64,000 nucleotides of DNA from Teratosphaeria epicoccoides (lineage: Eukaryota > Ascomycota > Dothideomycetes > Mycosphaerellales > Teratosphaeriaceae): positions 120,953 through 184,952 of the forward strand of contig JADDMT010000060.1 of the NCBI GenBank assembly GCA_021401465.1, in the 5' to 3' direction. Under the pieces are notes generated by a model that had not been told where the DNA came from, did no database searches, and worked only from the letters and a program-made list of their open reading frames with translations. Positions 23,259-33,556 of this stretch are shown one piece after another; within the stretch, counting starts at the first letter, position 1, and each line of letters opens with the position of its first letter. Position numbers and translations under genes: made by a program.

Positions 23259-24032
23259 CTACCTGTAGCGCCACAGCGACAGAGTGTTCTGCCTCTTCCA
23301 TGTGTGCCTGCGGCCGGCCTTGGTGTTGTTGTAGCGGTGGCCCTTGTTAAGACCCCGAGACTTCTTGCCCGTGGCAGTGAGGCCACGGCTCTCGCGGTGC
23401 TTGTGCACCGGGTTGACGATCCAATTGATACGGGGGTCGCGGCGGATAGCCTTGTGCTGAGGGTCGACAAGGATGACCTCGTAGTACTTATAAGTGGAGT
23501 CCTGGTTGATCCAGTAGGAGTTGAGAACGCGCAAGTTGGCAGCGCGGCGGCCGACACGCTCCTCAGCGGTGGACTTGAGCGAGCGCTGGTACTTGAGTTG
23601 GTTCACGCCCTGGTTGGTAGGCTTGCCTGTGCCCTGGTCAATATTCAGTGTGTCGATGAACCTCTTCCATTTGGACCATACCGTAAGTGGCGCCCTTCGG
23701 CACAGGCCTCTTGCGGCCGCCGCGGCGGACGCGCGCGCGATAGATGACATAGCCCTGCTTGGCCTTGTACCCCAGGCGACGGGCCTTGTCGGGGCGGGAT
23801 GGACGCGAGGCGCGGTGGATGACGTTCAGCTGGCGGAGCTAGATTGATGTACTCTCAGCAAATGTTCAACGAGTACGCTCAAGACACAGACCATCTCAAT
23901 GAAATGGTCTTATGCTGCTCGTCCAGGACGTCGGTGGGCCCATACCTCCCAGCAACGAACGCGAAGCAAGAAGCGCATCACATCGCTCTGCTTCTTCTTT
24001 TGCAGTTCTTCGAGGTATTTGTGGGCGCCCAT
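23259..24032 (-). CDS. RPL15: 60S ribosomal protein L15 (eL15)
   Basis: Large-subunit ribosomal protein, essential for the 60S core. Exons 24032-23946, 23838-23682 and 23626-23259 join to 203 residues, the normal eL15 length. The first exon reads MGAHKYLEELQKKKQSDVM to RVRCWE, the second LRQLNVIHRASRPSRPDKAR to KGATYG, the third KPTNQGVNQLKYQRSL to the usual end NTLSLWRYR. Intron 1 is 107 bp. Intron 2 is 55 bp; an upstream AG seven bases earlier would shift the frame, so the second AG (ggcacag) is the true acceptor. A CAG directly precedes the ATG, which suggests another intron in the 5' untranslated region. It is divergent from the Zn2Cys6 gene. Confidence 0.96.
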
Positions 24033-24637
24033 CTGCAAGGAACGCGCATGTCAGCCAGTGCCTCCGCAATTATACGACTGTCATCCAAATCCTCCCCATT
24101 GCACTCGTACCTTGACGGTGGTGATGCGCGGTGGTCGAAGGTGTTGTCGTCGTCGTTCACACGGTCTTCAATCACGGCAAGCTGCAAAGTTGGCTGTGCT
24201 TCAAATGGAGAGGTCGGCTGTGGGCTTGGCGTCCAGACGCGGCTCTACCCGGCGCTAAGGGAGTTTGGCCTCCTAAAAACTCGCTCTTGTACTGCGGCTG
24301 AAACGAGGTTGGGAAGTAGAATGTCCATTACATGTATTACATCGCTACAGTCTGGTCAACCTGGGTTCTAACTTGCACTCCATCCAATCTCTTCCTTCAT
24401 ACTGGAATTACAACATCTAGCTGTCGCCGGGGTACCAGAGCAGAAGGAGTGCTTTACCTTCTACCATATATGAGGTAGCCTGCTTATGGCTGCGCTCTTG
24501 CCTAGCCGCTGATGTATCTGCCCGTTCATTGACCGACTGGCATGAGCAGATTCGCCTGGCTCGATCCTCTTGAAGCGGCCCTTGTCTGTCCGCAGGTCCA
24601 TCCCCACAGGTTTTGCCAGCACTAGCCAATCTCTCTG
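24033..24637. promoter_or_regulatory. divergent promoter region of eL15 and a Zn2Cys6 gene
   Basis: 600 bp between divergent genes. The part nearest eL15 probably contains a 5' untranslated intron, judged from the splice acceptor abutting its ATG. No individual factor site is assigned. Confidence 0.4.
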
Positions 24638-26497
24638 ATGGTCTACAGAGGAAAGCCAAGCGCTGGCTGTGACTATTGTCGGAAGGCCAAAAAGCGTTGT
24701 ACACTCGAGCAGCCTGCGTGCCTCAGATGCGTGAAGCTCAAAAAGCCATGCAGCGGCTATCGAGATGTCAGCACACTGCAAATCCAGGATGAGAGCGAAG
24801 CCGTCCGACTCAGGGCCAATCGCAAAGCACGACAAGCAGCACAAGCAATAGCGGCAGGAGAAGATGCACTCTCTCATCCAACCACACATCTCTTGACAAC
24901 CCAGACACCCTCTTTTAGGCAGTCAGGCTCGGCCTCCGGAAGTGATGACCAGGTCGACTTACCCGTGATCGACATTGCGAAACACGGCGTTGATCACGAG
25001 GATTTGGGTTGCGACTTGGATAGGTTCAAGAATGGGCGGGTCGTGGAGGGCCGTATGAGCCTGATGCCGATCCATAGTGCTGCCGCTCCCATCATGTACA
25101 CTTTTGCACCAGCCGCTGATGATGTAGCAAGGAACCACTTCTTCAATCAGTTCACATCGACGCACCATTGGCACTTTCTCCGGGACTTTGCCATGACGTC
25201 GAAAATGGATCCGTGCCTTGATCTTGCGATTCGGGCATGCGGCATGGCAGCGGTCGACAATGTCCAGAATCTGGGTGGCTCACTAGGTCGGGACTATGCG
25301 CGAGCCATGTATGGAGATGCGCTGGGCCGCCTCAACGCCACTCTGCAAGACCCCAAACGCTGCAAGACCGACGAAGCTCTCATTGCTGTGATTATGCTAG
25401 GTTATTTCGAAAATCTCACGTGCGACTCGAGGGAGAGCATACAAAGCTGGAAAGCACACATCGTCGGCGCTACCCAATTGTTGAAAATACGTGGTAAAGG
25501 ACAATTCAAGTCGCAGATTGGACGGGTGTTGTTTCGCGAGATCCGAGCGCAGAGTCTCATTCACTGCATCTGGGACGACTTAGAACCACCGGCGTTCCTC
25601 GATGAGTGGGATGTAGATCTGGAGGCGGCCTCTGTGGAGCTCCCTGCTAGTAGACCTTCAGACAGGCTCGTCAAGATCTCATTCGATTTCGCAAAGATAC
25701 GTGCTGCGATCGAGAAACACACGATCAGCGACATCGAGGCCGCAGCGACATGCGCCCAACTCGACCACCGCTTGATCAACTGGAGCCTGGAAGCCGGTCA
25801 GAAGAACGTCTTGTGGCGCTACCATGACATGTAAGTGTTAGACTCGCCGCACATCTGGAATGGAATGCTACACGCCTACCATAACTCTCGCGCACCATCT
25901 ATATGGAACATGTTTCGCTCGATCCGTATCCTTGTCACACGCTCGCAAGAGTGTCTAACCGGTCGCTTCCAACTCACGCCAGATGAGCGCGAAGAACAGC
26001 TCAGCTACTTTCGCCGCGTGCGTCGTCAGATGACCGATGACATCTGCGCCACTGTTCCAGCCTGCTTAGGTCACGCGCCAAAGGGAGCCTTCAATTCCGA
26101 TACCATCCTCCTCTCAGCCTACACCTGCATCTGGCCACTGTACTTTGCCGGAATCTGCGCCCTTGAACGTCTGAATCCTGAGGACTTGGGAGACTTGCTC
26201 GTCCATCCGCCTGAACCGTCGTACTCTACAATAAACGAGACCGACATCTATCCAGACCTCCCGCAAGTCTCTGCCGCACAAGCCCAAGTCTCCTGGATTT
26301 GGGGCCCACTGAACTACATATCCGACGTCGTCGGGTTGAAGTGGGCGCAGGGAGTCGCTGGTGTGCTCAAAGGAGATTTCCGTCTGTACGATAATCTCGT
26401 GCCAAGTAGCAATTCTGAGCCTGTGCAAACGTCGGGTGTGTGTGTGCGGAACATGTACGGCACATCATGGGCGCAGCGCATGCGGGTGCGCACGTAG
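24638..26497 (+). CDS. Zn2Cys6 transcription factor interrupted by one in-frame stop
   Basis: Fungal binuclear zinc-cluster regulator. The DNA-binding domain is at the very start, with C11, C14, C21, C28, C31 and C38 in the canonical CX2CX6CX6CX2CX6C spacing, followed by a basic, Arg/Lys-rich linker. The middle region is like the fungal-specific regulatory domain (IIMLGYFENLT, AHIVGATQLLKIRG). The frame stops at TAA 25832-25834 after 398 residues (WRYHDM) and then continues open in the same frame for 220 more codons to 26497. These carry family-like sequence (HIWNGMLHAYHNSRAPSIWN, YTCIWPLYFAGI, WIWGPLNYISDVVGLKWAQG). The stop sits inside a GTAAGT donor-like string, but no acceptor I tested restores frame without removing this conserved part. 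It is either a nonsense-truncated allele, a decaying gene or a sequence error. Confidence 0.75.
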
Positions 26498-26914
26498 CCT
26501 GAAGTTGCTCTTGAGTAGACGTTCTTGGTGATCTAGCAACAGCATGCGTGAACTACGGCGAGCGTCACCAGGTGCAGACAAAGCAGAGTCGCTATGACTT
26601 AACCAACCAGGCGAGATCTGAGGATTCGGACTGTGATGGTGTTGTCGTCAAGCCAAGTTTGTCGTCCATCAGTACATGTGCTGCTGCAAATCAAACAGGC
26701 TATTTGTGTGGCCTCGTTATCTTCCGGCACGATATTTGAGGCTCTGCAGAAGTCAAAGCCCGTGCACCAGCAAAGCTTGGTGACGCAATCTTGACACCAA
26801 ATGTTCTCACTCGAGCTTCTAAATATTACCTGCACATGCATTGATTGTGCTTCGACTCTACCACAACATTGCCTTCTAACGCACGTCGACAAAACTTCCA
26901 CAACGGTCGCAGAC
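26498..26914. promoter_or_regulatory. upstream region of the peroxiredoxin gene
   Basis: About 415 bp. A TATA-like taaatatta lies near 26819, some 95 bp before the peroxiredoxin ATG. No coding frame recognised. Confidence 0.3.
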
Positions 26915-27750
26915 ATGGCTTCTCTCGCACGCTCCGCTCTGCGAGCATGCTCCTCCCTCCCTCGCTCATACCCAACCTTCGCCGCCCGCCACACCTCGCC
27001 AATCTTCCGCCGATACCTAGCCACGCCAGCCGAGCAACCACGCCTACGCCTGTACGACGAAAACCAGCTCTGAGTCCTTGCTGCATCGCGTACTGATCTC
27101 AATCACTTTCCAGCGGCTCCGAAGCCCCCAACTTCCGCGCCAAAACCACCCACGGCGACATCGACTTCCACCACTGGCTCGACAACAAGTGGGCCATCCT
27201 CTTCTCGCACCCCGCCGACTTCACCCCCGTCTGCACAACCGAGCTCGGCGCCTTCGCCAAACTCGCACACGAATTCGAGAAACGGAACGTCAAAATGATC
27301 GGGCTCTCCGCCAACGACCTGGGCAGCCACGATAAGTGGATCTCCGACATCAACGAAATCTCCTCCACAAACCTCCAATTTCCCATCATCGCCGACGCAG
27401 ACCGCCACGTTGCATACCTCTACGACATGATCTCACAAGACGACTTAGATAAATTGGCGAAAGAGGGGCAGGGGATCGCGTTTACAATCCGCGCGGTATT
27501 CGTGATTGATCCTGCGAAGAAGATTCGATTGACAATGTTGTATCCGGCGAGTACGGGGAGGAATACGAGTGAGGTGTTGAGGGTGATAGATTCGTTGCAG
27601 ACGGGGGACAGGAAGGGGGTCACGACGCCGATAGATTGGCAGGTGGGCGACGATGTGATTGTGCCGCCGAGTGTGGGGACGGAAGAGGCGAGGAAGAAGT
27701 TTGGGAATGTGAGGGAGGTGAAGCCGTATTTGAGGTATACGCAAGTCTAA
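26915..27750 (+). CDS. PRX1: mitochondrial 1-Cys peroxiredoxin (Prx6 class)
   Basis: Thiol peroxidase reducing hydrogen peroxide and organic hydroperoxides. Exons 26915-27051 and 27114-27750, with a 62-bp intron (gtacga...tttccag, branch-like tactgat), join as RL|GSEAPNF and give 257 residues. The N-terminal 40 residues are rich in Arg, Ser and Ala without acidic residues before the TPAEQ segment, typical of a mitochondrial presequence. The peroxidatic cysteine is C86 in HPADFTPVCTTE. The Prx6-type downstream parts follow: IGLSANDLGSHDKW, FPIIADADRHVAYLYDM, FVIDPAKKIRLTMLYPASTGRN and the C-terminal PYLRYTQV. The motif set and absence of a resolving-Cys motif fit the 1-Cys class, like yeast PRX1. 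Peroxidase role is known for the family; matrix location is inferred. Confidence 0.94.
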
Positions 27751-28273
27751 AACAGCGTGGACGGACGGGTATGTACAATAGGCGAGAAGTGCGCGGTATC
27801 GCGGTCTGTTCGCACAGAAAGGTTTGAGGGCATCTGCCTTGGGCGGGAGCATTGACTGAGGATTCAAGAAGTATGCCCCAACCTCGCGAATGACGTCGCG
27901 CGATAGTTGCCATGTTGTCACCACAGACAATAGCGTGACCCTCCATCACGTATGAGCATGCGCTTCGGGTATCGATCGGTAGGGGCCTCGGCGGGCAATA
28001 AGGGAAAGACGAACAACCGAACGTCTACAGCGCCAGCGGCGCTGCTGATGCGCCAAAGGCGTTCGAGCCTGCGGCATTGGCGTCTTCGGTCTTCATCGTA
28101 CCGTTCAGCATCGGGCAGAGTCTTGCTCACAGGTCAGCAATGTTTCACATCTCATTCAGCTCAGCAAGAACGCCATTAAGCAAGCAAAAAAGCAAGAACT
28201 ACGACCAAAGAGCACCCACCTCTTTCCAAAAGCGCTTCAATGTAGCCACGTTGAGGCGACTACCTGCGGACAC
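27751..28273. other. intergenic region between convergent genes
   Basis: About 520 bp between the 3' ends of the peroxiredoxin and TAF1 genes. No supported gene. Confidence 0.35.
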
Positions 28274-31200
28274 TCACAGCTGAAAGATCGAATGATCATC
28301 AGCCGCGATGGCCGAATCACGACGCCCATCACCGCCAGCAGCGTTGCGCTGGCCTTTGGAAGGACTCGTGACCGGCACATACTCTTCCCCCTCCAGTCTG
28401 AACCTATTTATCTCGCTGCAAGATGGACAAGTAAAAGAGGGGGTCACTGACTTTCTGTTGGTCTTAATGTGACCGACTTGACCACAGTTGGCGCACTTGC
28501 GTGCGGTTCCGTCCTTGGGCCTACCACGGGCGGCCTTCTGCGGCGTAACGTCGGCGCTGCCGTTCATGCCTGTTCGTCCCTCTGCATCCGATGGAGCTGG
28601 CGATCCGGCATTGGAAGCTGGTGGCGACCCTGCACCACCCACCTGGTGGTTCTTGAGGCGTTCTCGTGCCTCGCGGCGATCGGCGTTGCGCTTGACCCGG
28701 TTGTACTCAACCTGAATCTTCTCCTTCACCAGCTGGTCGAGCTCCGGATCTTCCCCTGTCGCCTGATACGCGTTGATATCGATGTGCTCAAGCCGCTTCT
28801 CATTCCTGCGCCTGCGGTATTCACGGATGACTTTCGGGTTGGTCACTTCCACGATCTGGTCCTCCATGGGCTGGCCATACTGATCGTACCCTCCCGCACG
28901 TCGAATGACGAGGACTTTGCCCTTGCCGTTGCCACGTGCACTGCCTTTGCTAAACTGTGTGCCAGTCTCGTCGTCGCGACGCGCAGGGGTGCCCGCAAAG
29001 GAAGATCGAGGCGTACCAGCTCTGCCTCCAAATGCGCTGCTAGGAATGTCATCATCCTCCTCGGGCAGCTCACGTTCGAATGTGCTGCTCAAGCTCTGCT
29101 TCTGCTTGTCCCAGATCTGACGAATGAATTCATCGTATGCCTTCTGTTGTTCGGCAACGTTGTACGAGTGACCGCCCGTCTCACGGCGTTTTTTGGCCTT
29201 GATAGTATCTTCCACGCTCAAGCCGACAGGCTGGAACCCGCCTTTCATAGAGGTTTTGACAAAGCTGAATCCCTCTCCACTCTTCGTCGGGTCGCCTTCG
29301 CCATGCAACTTCAACATAGCCTTACCTTGCGTGGCGCCGATGAAATTCTTGGTCGCGCGCCATGGTGCAAGCTCTACCTCGATGTTGCCGTCGATCTCTT
29401 TCTCGTCCTCGTTGTCTTTGTCCTTGAGACCAAGGTCGGCAAGACGTTGGACGCCTACCTGCATCGACTCCAACAGACAAAGGTCTTCCGGCTTGACCCA
29501 ACTGCGCAGAGTCTCGACGTCCGGGACTACTTGGCCTGTTTTCGGAATCCAAACCCCAACTTCGCGCTTATCTTTATCATAAGCCATGAACTCCCGCATC
29601 TTGCTACGGGTCTGTGGCATATCGTGACCCTTCAAATGGGCCATGATGGATGCGTTGTCAAGCTGCCTCCTACGCTTGTTGAGTCTGGTCGGGTCCAAGC
29701 TCTTCAGATAGATGCGGTACGCTATGGCTCGTAGCCGCTTCTTGGCTGCTTCGGTCACACGGCGTGAATGCTCGGTTGGTACTTCGGAGATCGGCAACTG
29801 CTGGCCCACGGTGTGCAAGTTCTCCACGTTACGGATGTACATCTTGCTGCCGTATGAGTGAGTGGTGCTGATGGCAACCAGGAAATCAGTGGGCTTGGAT
29901 GCGTGTTGGAAGACTGGTGCTCTGAACAACCCATTTTGGATGGTCGGCACAACCTCACCCTGATCGACGTGACCAAAATTTGCAAAAGGACTCTTGTCTT
30001 GCGTCAACAAGACATTCGTCTCACCAATATCCCGCCTTGGACGCTCTTGATCATCAGGATTGCGCTTCCGGTAGAAGTTGATCAGCTTGTTGCCCATGCC
30101 AAAGTTTGACAGCATGATCGGCGCCTCTTCTGAGTACTCTAGAAGTAAGACGCCGGCATTGTCATCGAGCGCGAGTTTGTCTGCAGTGGCGAAAAGCTCT
30201 TTGATGTCCTTGCCACGGCGCTCTTTCTTCTTGATAGTTCTGAGTCTGTTACACCGCAGCTCCTCTCGAAGATTGCGCAAGCGCAGGTCCAGAGCCGGGC
30301 GGTGGAAGGACCGCTTGGCCTTGGGATCCAAAGCAACACGATAGAATGGGTATTGCAGCTTCGTGGCCGGAAGGCTATGCTCAATTGCAGTACCACCGAG
30401 CATACTGCGGACCTTGTGTTGGTGGTTCTCCTTGAGCAAATCGTAAGCTTCGTCGTTGCTGATATTATACCGCTTAGCGAGGTCTCGGGCAAGGGCCGCG
30501 TCGCGACGAATGTCGCCTGATATGCGCTTCGCCTTTCGCGCCTGTTGCGGCGCATGCTCATCTATGAGCAGATTCACGTCGTTCAAGTCCAGAGCCACTG
30601 ATTTTGCCACCTTAGCAACGGCCCGCTCTGGTTCATCGATGGCAACTTGACGCTGATTAAGGGATGTCGACAGGTCGGCCTCGAGGACATTAAGCTTTCG
30701 TTTCTTGGCAGGACGAGCTTGCTCTGCTGCCTCCCAAATGTCCGATGCCATCTGTTCGTCCGGCTCAGACACCATGTCACCATCGCGGACGCTCCAGTCT
30801 TGGCAGATTAGCGCCATATCTTCGACACTCAGCCCTCCCACGAATTCATCCTCGCTGGAGTAGTTGGGCACGAGACCATCATTGCTTTCTTGGTCGTCTG
30901 CGTCTCTTTGACGGAAGTGCACGAGATTCGAGCCGTGAGCAGAGTCGAAGCCAGGCTTGACGACGGCCGCACTCTTGAAGCTGCGTTCTTGGTCCTGAAG
31001 TACGTCGAGCGTGAGCTTGCTAGGCTGGACAGGCTTTGGAGGCTTGGGCGGCACTTTGCCTCGATACTGCACAGGGCGCTGTGGGAACACCTCGGTGAAC
31101 TTGGGATTTTGGTGCTCGGTATATTTGGGAAAGAGCGCGAAGAAGCGTCCCGAGTCCACGCTTGTGCCGTCGTTTAGACCTTGCCCACCCGCAAGGTGAT

Positions 31201-32035
31201 CTCTAGCCGCTGCGAAAAGCCTCAGTTGCACTGCGTACTCGGAGTCGTCGTTTTCATCGATCTCGTCCATGCTAGTAGGCGAGATCTGCGAAAAGCCATT
31301 CTCTTGCCTGTTCGAATTCATGGACAACGAGCTGGGCTTTGTCGGCCGGACGCGAGGCTGGGAGGGTCGAGGAGGTGTATAGACTCCAGCCTGACCCGGC
31401 AGTACAAGCCCAGACTTGCTGGGCAGAGCAAGGCCGCCAGACCCCTGAGGTGGTGCCCGAGGCTGGGCCTGCACTGGGTGGCGTTCCTGCTCGGGCGATG
31501 AGAGATGCTCCCCAAACAGATCATTATGCTCTTCGCCACCAAATAAGTCGTCGCTGCTCGGGTGGCCGGCACCATAAAAGCCATCAGTTGCCGGAGCGTT
31601 GTAGGTATCAAAGTCAAAGGTGTGCTCGTCGTTGTCGACTGGCCCTTCCAACTTATTGTTCGCTTGCTCCTCTTCTGGGAGCTCATCATCGTCGAACTCC
31701 TCGTCCTCAAAGTCGTAGGCATCTGCGGCCTTGTCCGTCTGATCAATTTCGCCTTCAAATTGGAATCCCGCAGCACCTGAGGCGTCCTGTGCGCGGATGA
31801 ATTTGAAAGCCTCGGCATCCTCGTCCACTTCTGCAAGCATCCCCGCCACCTCCTCGTCCTCCGTCGCGTGCGGCATCTCGGCAATGGGTGTTGCACTCGT
31901 GCAGTGATCCTCGTCGTCGTTCAACAGTCGCCGACCCTTGTTAGCGGACCGGGGGAAGTAGGAGCACGCATTGGCGGAGTGGCGATGTTGTCGGAGGCGC
32001 GATAATGTCAACAAGATCAATAGAGGGTGTGTCAA
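28274..32035 (-). CDS. TAF1: transcription initiation factor TFIID subunit 1 (TAF1)
   Basis: Largest scaffold subunit of TFIID, which contacts TBP, TAF7 and core-promoter DNA. The open frame gives 1253 residues. The N-terminus is highly acidic, as expected of the TBP-binding region. ATG at 31879 (MPHATEDEEV) is an alternative start, and the 52 residues before it look less like coding sequence. The DUF3591 core runs from about residue 555 to 1010: YPFYRVALDPKAKRSFHRP, EAPIMLSNFGMGNKLINFYR, LFRAPVFQHASKPTDFLVA. Next come a charged coiled-coil segment (EYRRRRNEKRLEHIDINAYQ) and a C-terminal zinc knuckle, CANCGQVGHIKTNRK. No bromodomains are present, as in other fungal TAF1. A possible 36-bp intron (28414-28449) sits inside the region just after the knuckle. 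The identity is firm; the ends are less so. Confidence 0.9.
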   Translation of the reverse strand: MTHPLLILLTLSRLRQHRHSANACSYFPRSANKGRRLLNDDEDHCTSATPIAEMPHATEDEEVAGMLAEVDEDAEAFKFIRAQDASGAAGFQFEGEIDQTDKAADAYDFEDEEFDDDELPEEEQANNKLEGPVDNDEHTFDFDTYNAPATDGFYGAGHPSSDDLFGGEEHNDLFGEHLSSPEQERHPVQAQPRAPPQGSGGLALPSKSGLVLPGQAGVYTPPRPSQPRVRPTKPSSLSMNSNRQENGFSQISPTSMDEIDENDDSEYAVQLRLFAAARDHLAGGQGLNDGTSVDSGRFFALFPKYTEHQNPKFTEVFPQRPVQYRGKVPPKPPKPVQPSKLTLDVLQDQERSFKSAAVVKPGFDSAHGSNLVHFRQRDADDQESNDGLVPNYSSEDEFVGGLSVEDMALICQDWSVRDGDMVSEPDEQMASDIWEAAEQARPAKKRKLNVLEADLSTSLNQRQVAIDEPERAVAKVAKSVALDLNDVNLLIDEHAPQQARKAKRISGDIRRDAALARDLAKRYNISNDEAYDLLKENHQHKVRSMLGGTAIEHSLPATKLQYPFYRVALDPKAKRSFHRPALDLRLRNLREELRCNRLRTIKKKERRGKDIKELFATADKLALDDNAGVLLLEYSEEAPIMLSNFGMGNKLINFYRKRNPDDQERPRRDIGETNVLLTQDKSPFANFGHVDQGEVVPTIQNGLFRAPVFQHASKPTDFLVAISTTHSYGSKMYIRNVENLHTVGQQLPISEVPTEHSRRVTEAAKKRLRAIAYRIYLKSLDPTRLNKRRRQLDNASIMAHLKGHDMPQTRSKMREFMAYDKDKREVGVWIPKTGQVVPDVETLRSWVKPEDLCLLESMQVGVQRLADLGLKDKDNEDEKEIDGNIEVELAPWRATKNFIGATQGKAMLKLHGEGDPTKSGEGFSFVKTSMKGGFQPVGLSVEDTIKAKKRRETGGHSYNVAEQQKAYDEFIRQIWDKQKQSLSSTFERELPEEDDDIPSSAFGGRAGTPRSSFAGTPARRDDETGTQFSKGSARGNGKGKVLVIRRAGGYDQYGQPMEDQIVEVTNPKVIREYRRRRNEKRLEHIDINAYQATGEDPELDQLVKEKIQVEYNRVKRNADRREARERLKNHQVGGAGSPPASNAGSPAPSDAEGRTGMNGSADVTPQKAARGRPKDGTARKCANCGQVGHIKTNRKSVTPSFTCPSCSEINRFRLEGEEYVPVTSPSKGQRNAAGGDGRRDSAIAADDHSIFQL

Positions 32036-33556
32036 AAGGCGAAGAGTGCGCGCAGGGCAGCAATCCGCAAAGCCCAGTGATCGAGCGAGTCGAGGTCCTG
32101 TGGCCTGTTACTCAGCACGTCGGAGTGAAAGCCGAATTCAGGCACCAAGGCAGACAGACCTGGAATTCGACCTGGAATTCGGTGTGCGAGCCATGTGACT
32201 TGCCAGAGCAACGGCACGTGATGATGAGTCACGATTCAAGATCGTCTTGTTCAGTTCGCACGCTGGTCCGAAAGCGGAAGTTCGAACCTTGTTTCGGGGC
32301 CACTCGGCTGTGATACGTGTATCTACAGAGACTGCTGGCTGTCAACTGTGCGGGAGATATCTGGGATATACACCAGTACATGCAGGTTGACTTCATCTCC
32401 GACTCTCGTACTGCCGTCAAGGTCTCATCAAGCCACGACACAACCGCAACCCTCGCTTCGCCAGCATCATCCCTCGAAGGCCTGTTCAGCCGAACCGTTG
32501 TGAGCCTTCCCGGTTCTTAAGTTGACAATGACACGAACGACGGTCCAGTTTCGGCAAAAGTAAACTGCAAACACTGGGGCGCACTGGCGCTGCCCAATAG
32601 ACATAGCTGCGGGTGTTCGTGCATTCAACAAGTACCGGCCGCTCGCAGCTGCGCATTCGAAAACATCATCAGACTACCTACTGATCTGGCGGCGGAAGCG
32701 CCACCTGATGCAACACCAGGCCAGCCGCCACCAACATCCTCGCAAGCGCGAAGCCTCGCGAAAGGGTGACTGGCCGGCATTATTAATGTTCGAGTATACC
32801 CGGTAAGTCATCAGCCGCGAAGCTATCTGCCCAACTGCCTTCGTCCAAGCTCTATACAGCCAGAAGCATCACACCATCCGGGCGGCCAATCGCTGTCGAC
32901 CGCAAAACCCAAACACCGCTTTGACACTCTGACACCAGACTTCATCTATCTCGGAACAAGCTTTGGCCGCATTTTTGAGCCCGAACTCTCCAGCCCATAT
33001 TGCCGTCTACGCATCCGGAGCCTTCAAGGCACCATGGCCAACTTTTATTCAGCGCCGCCCTGGTTTGCGCGTATTTCAATCTACTTGCGCACATCCCAAA
33101 TCGCGCCGCTCCAACTCTGAAGTTTGGTACCACATCATTGGTCTCAGCCCTGGTCCTGCTATACGTATTGATCAGGGCCCCCACTATTCATCTCGCGCTA
33201 ACATATACACCAAATTGATTCGAGACCTTTTGTTCGTGTTGCAAGGCTACTGCGCTTCGAGATTACACGCGATCATATACGGTACGTTTCAGGTGACCAT
33301 ATCACAATCAAACATTAATAAAAAAAAAAAAAACCTCATCACGAACCTATGCCACTACAGCTTCTGACATTTGGCTTGACTTGACCGCGCTCCTTGTTCA
33401 CTTTTTCGGCTCGCTTTGCAGACACCTGGTACTACTCCAGGTCGCGACTTCAATTTGACAGTGACTCAGCCTCAAGGTCTGGAATCTTCAAAACGTCAGT
33501 GGCATCATCGAGTAGCTCCAACCAAGCAATACACTTCAGATGCGTCGGTAATAGGC
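32036..33556. other. divergent intergenic region and 5' leader of the RGG protein gene
   Basis: About 1.5 kb between the TAF1 start and the next plus-strand ATG. A donor-like gtacgt near 33281 and an acceptor ctttgcag ending at 33421 could bracket a 5' untranslated intron; an A-run of about 14 bases lies within it near 33320. A short upstream frame begins at ATG near 33034. No protein domain seen. Confidence 0.35.

Noticed and set aside
23631..23636. First AG (gaccag) as the acceptor of eL15 intron 2
   Set aside because: It leaves the frame off by one; the AG seven bases downstream gives the conserved ATYGKPTNQ junction.
24638..25834. Treating the Zn2Cys6 gene as complete at the first stop
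   Set aside because: The following 220 codons in the same frame retain family-like sequence, so the natural end is at 26497.
25831..25841. 11-bp GTAAGTGTTAG as an intron in the Zn2Cys6 gene
   Set aside because: It begins and ends like an intron but is far too short for splicing, and its removal shifts the frame.
32260..32300. tRNA-like B-box (ggttcgaac on the minus strand)
   Set aside because: No matching A-box or cloverleaf arms at the required distance.
33416..33556. N-terminal extension of the RGG protein
   Set aside because: Open frame without ATG, beginning at a splice-acceptor-like site; kept only as a possibility if an upstream coding exon exists.
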